Shown: in pieces, positions 39,488-48,654 of the stretch
How positions within the stretch are numbered: position 1 is the stretch's first letter
Layout of the letters: each line of letters opens with the position of its first letter
Assembly: GCF_043555835.1 (NCBI RefSeq)
Contig: NZ_JBIGHV010000015.1
Coordinates: 1-64,000, forward strand
Origin: Pelomonas parva
GTDB taxonomy: Bacteria; Pseudomonadota; Gammaproteobacteria; Burkholderiales; Burkholderiaceae_C
Direction of reading: 5' to 3'
Length of the DNA: 64,000 bases
The notes under the pieces: generated by a model
Told to the model about the DNA's origin: nothing
Databases searched by the model: none
The model's input: the letters and a program-made list of their open reading frames with translations, nothing else
Program-made: the position numbers and the translations under genes

Positions 39488-41384
39488 TCCCCAACACATG
39501 CGCGAGCAGCTGGCGCAGAGAAACCAGCAGTTGCAAGCCATCGCCGCCCAGCTCAAGACGGAGCTGCTTGGCATCGACGCCATCATCGACCGCGTGGTGG
39601 ATTCGGTGCGCGCCTGGTACGTGCTGCCCGGGCTCGTCTCGCGGCCCGTCATCGTCTGTCTGTGGGGACTGACCGGCACCGGCAAGACCCAGCTCGTGCG
39701 CCGCCTCGCGCAGCTGCTGGGCTTCTACGACCGTTTCGTCGAAGTGCAGATGGACGGCTTCTCCAACGGCGCGAGCTGGCGCGGCGCGCAGAGCATCTCG
39801 GGCATGCTCGCGCAATCTGGCATGCGCGAGGGCGAGCCGGGCATCCTGGCGCTGGACGAGTTCCAGCGCTTTCGCACCATCGACGGCAAGCGCAGCGAGT
39901 TGCGCGTGGAGCGCTACCAGGACGTCTGGGCGCTGCTCTCCGACGGCCGCCTGCCGCCGGCGCTCTCGCTGCTGGGCGACATCGAGTCGTCCATTGCCGA
40001 GGCGGCCTTCGATGCCGAGCGCGCCGACGCCGACGATGCCAAGCTGCGTTTCAAGCTCACCAGTTGGGACGCGAAGGAGTTGCGGCGCACGCTGAAGCTC
40101 GACGTACCGCTGCTGGAGATCATGGCCTGGACGCCCGAGCAGATTCAGGCCCGCCTGCAGGCCTTCCGCGAGAGTGGGCAACAGCAGTGGGACACCGACT
40201 ACAGCCGGCTGCTCGTCTTCGTCTGCGGCAACCTCGACGAGATGTACGAAGACCTCGCCACCAGCGTGGATGACTGCGACAGCGATGCCGACACCTTCCA
40301 CGCGCTGACGGGCAAGCTGAGCGTCATCGACGTCAAGCAGGCGCTCAACAAGCGCTTCAAGCCCGAGCAGGTGGCGCGGCTGGGCAACGAGCATGTGATC
40401 TACCCCTCGCTGTCGCGCCGCGCCTATGAGCAGTTGATCGAGCAGGGCTGCGCGCGCTATGCCCGCGAGACCGGGGAGCGCTGCGGCCTGCGCTTCGAGC
40501 TGGCGGCCAGCGTGCGCGAGCAGATCTACGCCAATGCCGTGTTCCCCGCCCAGGGCACGCGGCCGCTGTTCTCGTCGCTGCATGCCATCCTCGGCGCCGG
40601 TCTGGCCAAGGCCGCGCTATGGGCGCTGGAGCGCGGCGCGATGGCGGGCGACGGCGTCGGCCTCACGGCCGATGGCCGCAGCCTGATCGCGCACTGGCGC
40701 GGCCAGTCGCACGCCATCGCCGCGCCGTTCGAGATCAGCCGCCTGCGCCAGCGCAGCAATGCCGACTTCCGCGCGCTGCTGGCCGTGCACGAAGCCGGGC
40801 ATGGCCTCGTGCATGCGCTGCTGTTCGGCCGCGCGCCGACCGAGATCAAGATCCACGTGGCCAGCTTCGAAGGCGGCTACAACGCCTACACCTCGCGCAA
40901 GGTCTGGTCGCGCCAGAACCTGCTGGACTCCACGTGCACCAGCCTCGCCGGGCGCGCTGCGGAGCTGCTGGTGTTCGGGCCGGCCATGAGTTCCAGCGGC
41001 GCCGAAAGCGACTTGCGCAAGGCCACCGAGACGGTGGCCCGCATGCTGCGCCATCTTGGCCACGGTGAGCGCATCGGCCGCAGTGACGTGTCCGTCAACA
41101 GCGACGACAACCTCTGCACCGACGTGGACGACAGCAACGCACCCATCGAGGCCTTGCTCCAGGCCGAGCACGCCCGCGCCACGCGGCTGCTGGAAACGAA
41201 CCGCGGCGCGCTGATGGCGCTGGTGGACGAGTTGATGGAGCACGGGCAGGTCACGCCGGCGCGATTCGCGGCGGTGGCCGGGCTGCCGGCAGGCAGCCTC
41301 GGCAAGCCCGAGGATGAGCTGGACCCCTATGCGCAGCGATGGGCGGCGTTCAAGCTGGAGGGGCGCGAGCGGCTGCGAGCGTAG
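39480..41384 (+). CDS. AAA+ ATPase with M41 (FtsH-type) zinc protease domain
   Basis: The 634-residue protein has an N-terminal AAA+ module with Walker A GLTGTGKTQLV (63-70) and Walker B GEPGILALDEFQRF. A C-terminal M41 peptidase contains VHEAGHGLVHALLFG (HEAGH at 437-441) and GAESDLRKATETV, whose D511 fits the third zinc ligand of FtsH. FtsH has two N-terminal membrane helices and a classic AAA domain; here there are no membrane segments and the ATPase is Clp-like. It is probably a soluble ATP-dependent protease. The neighbouring EF-G paralogue and small basic protein suggest a role tied to translation or protein quality control. Confidence 0.82.
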   Translation: MNDPQHMREQLAQRNQQLQAIAAQLKTELLGIDAIIDRVVDSVRAWYVLPGLVSRPVIVCLWGLTGTGKTQLVRRLAQLLGFYDRFVEVQMDGFSNGASWRGAQSISGMLAQSGMREGEPGILALDEFQRFRTIDGKRSELRVERYQDVWALLSDGRLPPALSLLGDIESSIAEAAFDAERADADDAKLRFKLTSWDAKELRRTLKLDVPLLEIMAWTPEQIQARLQAFRESGQQQWDTDYSRLLVFVCGNLDEMYEDLATSVDDCDSDADTFHALTGKLSVIDVKQALNKRFKPEQVARLGNEHVIYPSLSRRAYEQLIEQGCARYARETGERCGLRFELAASVREQIYANAVFPAQGTRPLFSSLHAILGAGLAKAALWALERGAMAGDGVGLTADGRSLIAHWRGQSHAIAAPFEISRLRQRSNADFRALLAVHEAGHGLVHALLFGRAPTEIKIHVASFEGGYNAYTSRKVWSRQNLLDSTCTSLAGRAAELLVFGPAMSSSGAESDLRKATETVARMLRHLGHGERIGRSDVSVNSDDNLCTDVDDSNAPIEALLQAEHARATRLLETNRGALMALVDELMEHGQVTPARFAAVAGLPAGSLGKPEDELDPYAQRWAAFKLEGRERLRA

Positions 41385-41416
41385 CGGGCGCGCAAGACAC
41401 CCTGGGTGCTCTCGCT

Positions 41417-42823
41417 CTACCGCACGGTCAACGCCGTCCCGGCACGGAAGGCGCCCAGCGCCGCATCCCAGGCCTGGGCCTTCGCCGTGTCGTCCGCATT
41501 GGCGGGGCGCACGCTGTAGCGCACGTCGCCCGCCAGTGACGCGGCGCCGTCCGGCAGCGCCAGCAGCACGTCGTAGGCACCCGCCGGCGTGCCCACCGGC
41601 ACAGTGAACCCGGCCGACACGGTGCTGGAGCCGTGGGGCAGCCAGGCCCGCGGGTCGACCGCCGGCAGCGCGATGCGCACGACGGCGCCGCTGGTCTTGT
41701 GCTTGAGCAGCAGCTGCACCGCGCGCGGGTTGAAGGCGCGCGCCCAGCCGCTGTTCTTCACGGTCAGCAGCAGTTCGCCCGACTGCCCGGCGGTGACCGC
41801 CGCGGTGTGCCGCAACGTGGCCAGCTCAAAGCGGTAGCCAAGGCTGCGCCTGACCTCAGCCATGCAGCCCTGCTGCTCCCACTTGGTGTGGAAGATCTTG
41901 CGGTAGTAGCTGTTGTTCAGGTAGGTCAGGCCGAACTGCCGACCCTCGGCCAGGATGTCGGCGCAGCTGGTGCGCGGCATCGGGTTCTGCTCGTCGGCCG
42001 GGTTGCAGGTCTCCGCGCCGAAGGGCGTCACGCGAGACAGCGCGGCGACGTAGTTGCGCTCGGTCTGGCGCGTCGTCGCGTTGTCGCTGTAGGTGCCGAC
42101 GTCGGTGGCCGAGGCCAGGAAGCAGTCGTTGTGCGTGCCGATGCGAGAGGCCGCCGAACCGTCTCGCCAACCCGGCACGTGCGGCGCCCATTGCATCAAG
42201 TAGGGCGGGTAGCGCAGCTGCAGGAAGCGGTCAGGCGGCAGCGCCTGCAGCAGCGCATCGCGGATGCGGGTGCGGGGCCCTGCGGCCGTCAGGTCGTTGG
42301 ACGAGGTATGCCATTCGCCCCAGGCGCCGATGAAGCCGGCCTGCAGGTAGGCGATGACGTCGGCGTTGGCCGCCAGCACGGGCTTGAGCTGGTCGATATG
42401 GCCGAGCACGCGGGCCAACGGCGCATCCTTGGCGTCCCGGTACTCGGTCTCGCCCCGCGGGTAGTTGTAGAGGAAGCGCGGGATCAGTTTCAGACCGGCG
42501 CTGCGCGCGGTCGCGAAGGCCTCCGAGAGCCGTGCGAGCAGGTCGGCGGGCAGCGCGGCGTTGGCATGTGCGTCGAGGCGCACCGGCGCGTAGACGATGC
42601 GGTAGCCGGCCTGGAACTGCGCGTCGGCTGCCGCCTGCGTCCACTGCAGCAGGTCGTCCGCTGCCCAGACGTACATGCCGCGCTCGGGGTTGGCGAGCTC
42701 GGCAGCGCTGGTGGTGAAGGTCGTCTCCACCCACGGCGCAGCGGCGGCGTTGACAGGGGCGCCGGCAAGCAGCAGCGAGGCGATACCGCAGGCCAGCCCC
42801 GCCAGGGGAGATGTGCGAGGCAC
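41417..42823 (-). CDS. Secreted DUF4832/DUF4874-type protein
   Basis: The 468-residue protein has a Sec signal (GIASLLLAGAPVNAAA) and the hallmark NPERGMYV near the start of the mature part. A TIM-barrel-like region follows (VIAYLQAGFIGAWGEWHTSS, GTHNDCFLASATDVGTYSD), then a C-terminal beta-domain (residues 340-450, GELLLTVKNSGWARAFNPRA). Such proteins occur with glycoside hydrolases and are thought to act on glycans; the reaction is unknown. The start is a GTG 6 bases after the GH27 stop. It is the last gene of a minus-strand operon with GH27, GH36, an amidohydrolase and a TonB receptor. Confidence 0.75.
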   Translation of the reverse strand: MPRTSPLAGLACGIASLLLAGAPVNAAAAPWVETTFTTSAAELANPERGMYVWAADDLLQWTQAAADAQFQAGYRIVYAPVRLDAHANAALPADLLARLSEAFATARSAGLKLIPRFLYNYPRGETEYRDAKDAPLARVLGHIDQLKPVLAANADVIAYLQAGFIGAWGEWHTSSNDLTAAGPRTRIRDALLQALPPDRFLQLRYPPYLMQWAPHVPGWRDGSAASRIGTHNDCFLASATDVGTYSDNATTRQTERNYVAALSRVTPFGAETCNPADEQNPMPRTSCADILAEGRQFGLTYLNNSYYRKIFHTKWEQQGCMAEVRRSLGYRFELATLRHTAAVTAGQSGELLLTVKNSGWARAFNPRAVQLLLKHKTSGAVVRIALPAVDPRAWLPHGSSTVSAGFTVPVGTPAGAYDVLLALPDGAASLAGDVRYSVRPANADDTAKAQAWDAALGAFRAGTALTVR

Positions 42824-42829
42824 GGGCGG

Positions 42830-44716
42830 CTACTCGACGCGCGCCTCGCCCCAGGTCACGACGACGGGGCCTGCGGTGTCGGCGCCGTGCTGGCGCGCGA
42901 CCAGCTCGATCAGCGTCGCACCGCGCAGCTCGGCGCTGAGTTCGCGCGCCGGCTGGTTGAACGTCATCGGTGCGGTGGTCGCGAGCTTGCGGCCATCACC
43001 CCAGACCTCGAAGCTGACGCCGGCGGTCTTGCCACGCGTCGAGTCGTCCACACCCACCTTGGCCGTGAATCGCTGCGAACCGCCGGGCACCCTGACCTGC
43101 AGCCGCGAGTCGGCCAGCACACCCACGCCGTGGCGAAACACCTGGCGCTGCACGCTGAGCGCCTGGTCGAACGGCGTCGAGTCCGCGCGCGGTCCACCCC
43201 AGCCGGCGTAGGCCGGGCGGGTGCCGCCGTTGTCGGTGGTGGACCACGACGCCAGCGCGCGGTAGATGACCGGGTCCTGCTCCAACGCGCGGATGCCGTC
43301 GCGCGCCACGTAGACGTTGCCGGGCCGCTCGGACACGAAGTAGCCGCGTGGCAGCAGGTGCTTGCCGGTGGCGGTGAACAGCAGCGCCTCGCGGGCTTGC
43401 AGCTCGAACTCGCGTTTGCCGGTGAACGTGCCGGCATCGGCGCGCGCCCAGGCGTCTCGCAAGGCGATGGGCACCGTCGAGTCCATCTTCAGGTGCTCGG
43501 CGGTCAGCGTGAACTTCGCCGGTGCACCGGTGCGGTTGAACAGCAGCACGGCCTTGCGTCCGTCGGCCAGCGTCTTCACGAGGATCTGCCGGTCGCTGTC
43601 GGCATAGGCGAGCACGCCCTGGTGGCCGGCCGGGTCCTGGTTGATGGCGACGACTTCGGGGGCCTTCAGGATGTCGATGATGGCGGGCGACGCCTTGGAC
43701 AGGTCCGTGCCGATCATCAGCGGCGCGGCCATGATGGCCCACAGGCCCATGTGCGTGCGCGCTTCCAGCAGGTGGCCGTCGCCGAAGTCACCGTTGCCGA
43801 TCTCCAGCATGTCAGGATCGTTCCAGCGGCCGGGGCCCGCATAGAACTCGCGCGTGGCGACGGTGTCGAAGTTGTGCACCATCTGCGCGAAGCCCTTCCA
43901 GATGTCGCGGCTGGTGCGCCACAGCGTGCCGTGGTCCTGCCCCCAGCTGCGGACATTGACCGTGCCCCACAGGCAGACCGACAGCATGTAGTCACCGCGC
44001 GGGCGCACCTCGTCCAGCGCGCCTTTGAGGGCGGCATACAGCTTCTTGGTGCCCTCGATGTCGGACTGGTTGATGCTGCCTTCGACGATGGTGGGGGTGT
44101 ACTCGCGGTGCTGGCCCGAGGCGACGTGCGGCCGGTCGCGGCCATACGACGACAGCCCGCAGCCGTCGACCTTCAGGTAGTCGAAGTTCCACTCGTTGAA
44201 GAACAGCGCCACGTCCTGCTTCATGAACCCCATCAGGCCCACCTCGCGCTCGGCATGGGTGCCTTCGGGCAGGTTGGGGCTGTCGGCGTCGTAGGCCTGC
44301 GAGCAGGCGTTGCGGCCGATGTCGGTGTACAGGCCCGCCTTCAGGCCCATCGCGTGGATGCGGTCGGTGAACGGCCGCAGCGACGAGTCCTTGCCCGGGC
44401 CGAGGTTGGCGCTCGGGAACAGGCCCGTGCGCACCAGTAGCCGGCCATCAGTCGTGCGGCGCTTCAGCCACCAGCCGTCGTCGACGTTGATGTTGCGGTA
44501 GCCGGCCTTGGCGAGACCGGAGTCGACGATGACCTGCGCCGAGTCCAGCACCTTCTGCTCGGTGATGTCGACTCGGAAGGCGTTCCAGCTGGACCAGCCC
44601 ATGGGCGGCGTCGGCGCGCTGCCGACCGGCTGGTGCTGCCAGCGGCCGGTCGGCGTGAGCGGCTGCTGGGCCTGGGCGGAGAACGCGACGAGCAGGGAGA
44701 GGGCGAGCAGTTTCAT
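42830..44716 (-). CDS. GH27 alpha-galactosidase / alpha-N-acetylgalactosaminidase with NPCBM-like domain
   Basis: The 628-residue exported enzyme (MKLLALSLLVAFSAQA signal) has the GH27 core: PPMGWSSWNAF, YRNINVDDGWW, the nucleophile D184 in YLKVDGCG, and the acid/base Asp in RWNDPDMLEIGNGDFGDG. A C-terminal galactose-binding-like domain (about 480-625, NPCBM type: GVGVLADSRLQVRVPGGS) would hold the substrate. GH27 enzymes remove terminal alpha-galactose or alpha-GalNAc; the AgaR-type neighbours make GalNAc possible. The ATG overlaps the GH36 stop by 4 bases, so the genes are coupled. Confidence 0.85.
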   Translation of the reverse strand: MKLLALSLLVAFSAQAQQPLTPTGRWQHQPVGSAPTPPMGWSSWNAFRVDITEQKVLDSAQVIVDSGLAKAGYRNINVDDGWWLKRRTTDGRLLVRTGLFPSANLGPGKDSSLRPFTDRIHAMGLKAGLYTDIGRNACSQAYDADSPNLPEGTHAEREVGLMGFMKQDVALFFNEWNFDYLKVDGCGLSSYGRDRPHVASGQHREYTPTIVEGSINQSDIEGTKKLYAALKGALDEVRPRGDYMLSVCLWGTVNVRSWGQDHGTLWRTSRDIWKGFAQMVHNFDTVATREFYAGPGRWNDPDMLEIGNGDFGDGHLLEARTHMGLWAIMAAPLMIGTDLSKASPAIIDILKAPEVVAINQDPAGHQGVLAYADSDRQILVKTLADGRKAVLLFNRTGAPAKFTLTAEHLKMDSTVPIALRDAWARADAGTFTGKREFELQAREALLFTATGKHLLPRGYFVSERPGNVYVARDGIRALEQDPVIYRALASWSTTDNGGTRPAYAGWGGPRADSTPFDQALSVQRQVFRHGVGVLADSRLQVRVPGGSQRFTAKVGVDDSTRGKTAGVSFEVWGDGRKLATTAPMTFNQPARELSAELRGATLIELVARQHGADTAGPVVVTWGEARVE

Positions 44717-47394
44717 GCGGCAGTCAGCAGTCGACCGAAGGCGGCCGGGACGTGGAAGTCAGGAGAAGCAGTCTGGGTCGGGCTCCAGGCGGAGTACACG
44801 CGGTCCCTGCCTTGACCCTCGACACGGAACAGGTTCAGGCGCCAGCCTTCATCCGCGCCCCGCATCGGCACGGCCAGCTCGGCCGTCCAGACCTTGGCCT
44901 TGGCATCGATCTGCGCCCTCGCGCGGCTCTCGCCGACGATGCGCTTCTTGCCGGACGCCTCGACGGTGACTTCCAGCAACAGGCCGTTGGGTGCCACCTC
45001 GACTTCGCGGTAGCTCTTCAAGCCAGCACGCTCCGGCGCCTGCAGGAAAACCTCGACGACATCGCGCTCCCACAGCGGCCAGATGTCGGTCGCCGAGCCG
45101 GCGCGGTCGAAGGTGTTCAGCGCCTCGTACTTGCAGATGAAGCGCAGATGGAGCTGGCCCGCGCCGCGCAGCAGTTGCACGCGGGTGGACTGCGGGCCTG
45201 CCAGTGGCTTGCCCTGCCAGTCGTGGCGGAAGAAGGTGGTGGGCGCGTCGGCCCATTGCGACGCCAGCGGGAAGCCGTCGGCGCCGACCTGTGCGACCTT
45301 GCCGGCGAAGGCGATGGGCAGCGTGTCGGGCACCTCGGGGCGCGCCTCGATCAGCAGGCTGTGCCTGAAGCGCACGGGCAGCGTCGGCTTGTCGGCGCTC
45401 ACCACGCCAAGCTCCTTGCCCGTCAGCGAATCGCGCAGCTTCCAGCGACCGTGATCGAGGCCACGCAACGTGACGGGACCGTCCCAGCGTTCCGCATAGA
45501 ACGCAAAGTGCAGCGCCCCACCCTGCTCAACGACGTGGGTCTCCGGCTTGTCAAAGCCCAGGTCGTACAGCTCGCCGCGGTAACGGCCTTCGGCGAGGCG
45601 ATGCTTGTTGTAGAGGTCCACCCATTGCCGCCAGTGCCGCTCGCGCTCCGGCGTCAGCAGGAAGGAGTCCTTGGGCTTGGGGTCCACCGGCCAGGTGAAC
45701 TTGGTGGCGACGACGGCGCCGATGCCCACGCTGGAAGCGAAGTCCTGCCCGCCGGTGCTCAGCTCCACGTGGTCGCCCGCGTAGGCGGACCACGGGCCCA
45801 TCAGCGCCTTCAGTGTTTTGCCCTTGTGGCGGATCTGCCAGCTGGACAGCGGGTCGGACGACGGCGCCTGGTCCATGAAGGGCATGTTGTGGAAGGCGTA
45901 GCTGGTGCCGCAGGGGCAGACCTCGACGACAGCTTCCGGGTTGGCCGCGTGGGCGGTGTCGTGCATGACCTTGTAGAAGGCCGAGACGGCCTCCACCGAC
46001 TCCTCCGGCCGTGCATGCTTGTGCGCCGGGTTGTAGCAAGGCGCCACGCCGTTGAGGTGCTGGCCGTCGACCTTGAGGCCGTCGAAGCCCCAGTCGCCAA
46101 TGATCATCTTGATCGTGGCGGCCAGGCGGGCTTGCGTCTTCTCGTAGGCGGGGCAGAGGTAGAAGCTGTTCCACCAGGTCACGTCCTGCGCCGCACCGTC
46201 CTTGTCGAGCAGCAGCAGGTCGGTGTGGTCATGCATCTCGTCGCTGCCGGGCGCCACGGCCAGCGGGGCGATCCACAGCCGCGCCTTCATGCCGCGGGCG
46301 TGGATGTCGGCGACAAGCGCCTTCATGTCCTCCGCACCGCGGGGGAACTTGGCGCGGTCGGGCGTGTTCCAGTCGCCGGTCTTGCGCTGCCAGCCGTCGT
46401 CCAGCACGGCCCACTTGAAGCCCAGTTCCTGCACCTTGGGCAGCGTGGCGCGCACGTAGTCGAGGGAGAAGTCGCGCTCATAGCCCCAGGCGCACCACTG
46501 CGGCTCGTAGGCGCTCGAAGGTGCCTCGGGCGCGGACAGGCCCTGGGCAGCCATCAGGCGGCGGTAGCGGTCCAACGGCACGAAGAAGTCGCCACGGTGC
46601 ACGGCGATGAAGCTGGGCGGCGTGGCGAGCACCTCGCCCGGTTTCAGGGTCTGCGGCGCGTCGCCGCGCAGCGATATGTCGACGGCATCACCGATGGCCT
46701 TCACGGGCAGCGCCACCAGCTGCGGTTGAAGGGCCAGGTGGCCGACGGCGAATCCAACGTCTCGACGCCAAACATCGACGACGGGCGTGCCGCCGCCATA
46801 GTCCGACGCATTCATGCCCATGAAGTTGCGCTGCTCGAAGCCGCGCTTGACGGGCTGCACCCAGTCGCGCCGGTCGGCATGGCTGGCGCCGGAGTAGGTC
46901 CAGTAGCCACCGGCGTGGCGGGGCGGCGCGGCCAGGCGGTGGGCGGCGTTGACCCAGGCGTCGATGGTGATGGGCTTGTCGCCGGTGTTGACGTAGGCGA
47001 CGTCCAGCAGCGCGACGCCGGGGTGTTCATCGAGCAGCGTGACCGTGACGCGTTTCTCGATGCCGTCTGCGGAACGGCCCGTCAGCCGCAGCGCCTGGCC
47101 GACACCGAACGGCGTGGCAGCCTTGGCCGGCTCGGCCTTCTGCAGCGTGAAGCGCGCCAGCGGCTTGCCCTTCACGACCAGGTGTTCGCTGGCGTCAAAC
47201 CCGGTCAGCGCGACCGGCTGCTTGCCTAACAAGCTGACCACACGGCAGCGCATTTGGTCGTCGAACTGCAGCGACACGGCAGCGTCCTGCAGCCGCACAT
47301 GGCCCTTGCCCTCGGCGGCGTGGGCGGACAGCGGCAACTGCGTGGCTAGCGGCGCAGCACCAAGCCATTGCAGGAAGGCACGGCGCGCGGTCAT
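44713..47394 (-). CDS. GH36-like alpha-galactosidase with C-terminal sugar-binding domain, Tat-exported
   Basis: The 893-residue protein starts with a twin-arginine signal (MTARRAFLQWLGAAPL). The centre is a melibiase barrel (VQELGFKWAVLDDGWQRK, RGMKARLWIAPLA) with the probable nucleophile Asp in WGFDGLKVDGQ and a later acidic segment (PFMDQAPSSDP). The last 200 residues look like a CBM9-like sugar-binding domain (IWPLWERDVVEVFLQAPE). The specificity could be alpha-galactose or alpha-GalNAc. The start at 47394 overlaps the amidohydrolase stop (ATGA). Family assignment is by motif; a GH36-related subgroup is possible. Confidence 0.78.
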   Translation of the reverse strand: MTARRAFLQWLGAAPLATQLPLSAHAAEGKGHVRLQDAAVSLQFDDQMRCRVVSLLGKQPVALTGFDASEHLVVKGKPLARFTLQKAEPAKAATPFGVGQALRLTGRSADGIEKRVTVTLLDEHPGVALLDVAYVNTGDKPITIDAWVNAAHRLAAPPRHAGGYWTYSGASHADRRDWVQPVKRGFEQRNFMGMNASDYGGGTPVVDVWRRDVGFAVGHLALQPQLVALPVKAIGDAVDISLRGDAPQTLKPGEVLATPPSFIAVHRGDFFVPLDRYRRLMAAQGLSAPEAPSSAYEPQWCAWGYERDFSLDYVRATLPKVQELGFKWAVLDDGWQRKTGDWNTPDRAKFPRGAEDMKALVADIHARGMKARLWIAPLAVAPGSDEMHDHTDLLLLDKDGAAQDVTWWNSFYLCPAYEKTQARLAATIKMIIGDWGFDGLKVDGQHLNGVAPCYNPAHKHARPEESVEAVSAFYKVMHDTAHAANPEAVVEVCPCGTSYAFHNMPFMDQAPSSDPLSSWQIRHKGKTLKALMGPWSAYAGDHVELSTGGQDFASSVGIGAVVATKFTWPVDPKPKDSFLLTPERERHWRQWVDLYNKHRLAEGRYRGELYDLGFDKPETHVVEQGGALHFAFYAERWDGPVTLRGLDHGRWKLRDSLTGKELGVVSADKPTLPVRFRHSLLIEARPEVPDTLPIAFAGKVAQVGADGFPLASQWADAPTTFFRHDWQGKPLAGPQSTRVQLLRGAGQLHLRFICKYEALNTFDRAGSATDIWPLWERDVVEVFLQAPERAGLKSYREVEVAPNGLLLEVTVEASGKKRIVGESRARAQIDAKAKVWTAELAVPMRGADEGWRLNLFRVEGQGRDRVYSAWSPTQTASPDFHVPAAFGRLLTAA

Positions 47395-48488
47395 CGCTTC
47401 GCTCCCCAGGCGCCGGGGAAGGCGCGTTCGGCATTCGTGCGGTAGAGCTTGTCCACCACGTCGCGCGGCAGGGCCAGGCCTTGCACCGGCTTGTCGAGAT
47501 CGCTCACCTTGAAGCTGTCGGCCGTGTTGAAGTAGCGCCAGTGCATGCGCCACACGCCTTCGGCCTCCTTGCCCAGCGCGGCGCCGTCCTGGTCGGGGCC
47601 TTGGGCCATGTCGCTGCCGTAGAGAACACGGTCCTGGTACTTGATGAAGAAGCGGCGCACGCGCTCGCGGTCCTGCTGGCTCTGGTGCTGCAGCTGGCCG
47701 ATGCGCGCGGCCACGTCGACCACGGCGTTAGGGAACTTGTCGAGGAAGGCGGCCAGTTCGCCCACATCACGCTCCTGCGAGGCCAGGTGCACGCCGATGA
47801 AGCGCAGGCCCGGGTGCGCTGCCACCATGCGGTCGCGCGCGGCCATCTGCGCCTCCCAGCTGGGCATCTCGGGGTGCTGGTGCATGTGGTACTGCGGGTG
47901 GGCCTTGTAGTACTCGCGGTCATTGTTGACCGTCATCTTCTCCAGCGGCAGCCAGCAGTTGTGCGGCTCGCCCTGGTGGCCCAGCAGCGGGATGCCGCGC
48001 CTGGCGAAGTCGTCGAACAGCGGTGCGAAGCGGGTGTCGTCGATCATGACCAGCTTGTCGTTCTTGCCACGCAAGCTCATGCCGATGTTCTTCCACACCT
48101 TCACGCCGACAGCGCCGGCCTTCAGCGCCGCAGCGATGCGCTGGCGCGTGGCGGGCAGCCAGGCGGGCTGGTCGGAGCCGTCAACCGAGAAGCTGGCCGC
48201 CCAGGCGACATCCTGCGGGAATGCCTTCTGCAGCTGGATGGCCACGCGCTGCTGGTCAGCCAGCGGCGGGAAGTCCGGGTAGTCGACGTTGATCGTCAAC
48301 ACCTTGAAGTTCTGCTGCTTCGCGGCGGCCATGAAGGCCGGTGCGGCGTTGTGCAGATGCAGGTGCACGTCGATCTTCGCGACACGGCCATAGTCGGCCA
48401 TCGTGTAGCTCGGCTCGGCCGCCTGCGCGGGGGATAAAAAGGCCGCCCCGGCAAGCAGGGCGGCAACGGAGGAGACAAGTTTTCGCAT
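47391..48488 (-). CDS. Exported amidohydrolase-family (TIM-barrel) protein
   Basis: The 365-residue protein has a Sec signal (LVSSVAALLAGAAFLSPAQA) and the amidohydrolase-2 metal motif KIDVHLHLHN. Further metal or catalytic His residues lie in IPLLGHQGEPHNC and FIGVHLASQERD, with a final Asp in RVLYGSDMAQG. It should hydrolyse or decarboxylate a small substrate in the periplasm; members of this group in sugar loci have no settled function. It lacks the NagA/AgaA deacetylase pattern. It begins 166 bases after the TonB receptor and overlaps GH36 by 4 bases. Confidence 0.75.
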   Translation of the reverse strand: MRKLVSSVAALLAGAAFLSPAQAAEPSYTMADYGRVAKIDVHLHLHNAAPAFMAAAKQQNFKVLTINVDYPDFPPLADQQRVAIQLQKAFPQDVAWAASFSVDGSDQPAWLPATRQRIAAALKAGAVGVKVWKNIGMSLRGKNDKLVMIDDTRFAPLFDDFARRGIPLLGHQGEPHNCWLPLEKMTVNNDREYYKAHPQYHMHQHPEMPSWEAQMAARDRMVAAHPGLRFIGVHLASQERDVGELAAFLDKFPNAVVDVAARIGQLQHQSQQDRERVRRFFIKYQDRVLYGSDMAQGPDQDGAALGKEAEGVWRMHWRYFNTADSFKVSDLDKPVQGLALPRDVVDKLYRTNAERAFPGAWGAKR

Positions 48489-48544
48489 CAGCAATCCACG
48501 TATTTCGGGTCGAGCGCCGGGCCGCTCCCAAGCCGGCCCGCTTT

Positions 48545-48596
48545 GGCGATGTGCTCGCGGCTCAACGCAGCGAGCATCGCCGTCCCCTCGGGGGAC
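48545..48596. repeat. Paired hairpins between TonB receptor and amidohydrolase genes
   Basis: GGCGATGTGCTCGC (48545-48558) pairs with GCGAGCATCGCC (48570-48581), followed by GTCCCC-TCG-GGGGAC (48582-48596). They may be a processing site or partial terminator that sets receptor expression above the enzymes. Confidence 0.45.
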
Positions 48597-48654
48597 CGGC
48601 TGGGCGCGCCCGCGTTCAGCGGTGCGCGACCAGACGAGGGGCTCACATCTCTCA

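Noticed and set aside
41633..44440. Very long plus-strand frame across the DUF4832 and GH27 genes
   Set aside because: It crosses two real minus-strand genes and their junction and has shadow composition (Gly/Arg/Gln/His-rich) with no domain.
44752..47229. Long plus-strand frame antisense to the GH36 gene
   Set aside because: No recognisable motif; the minus strand has a signal peptide and glycosidase core.
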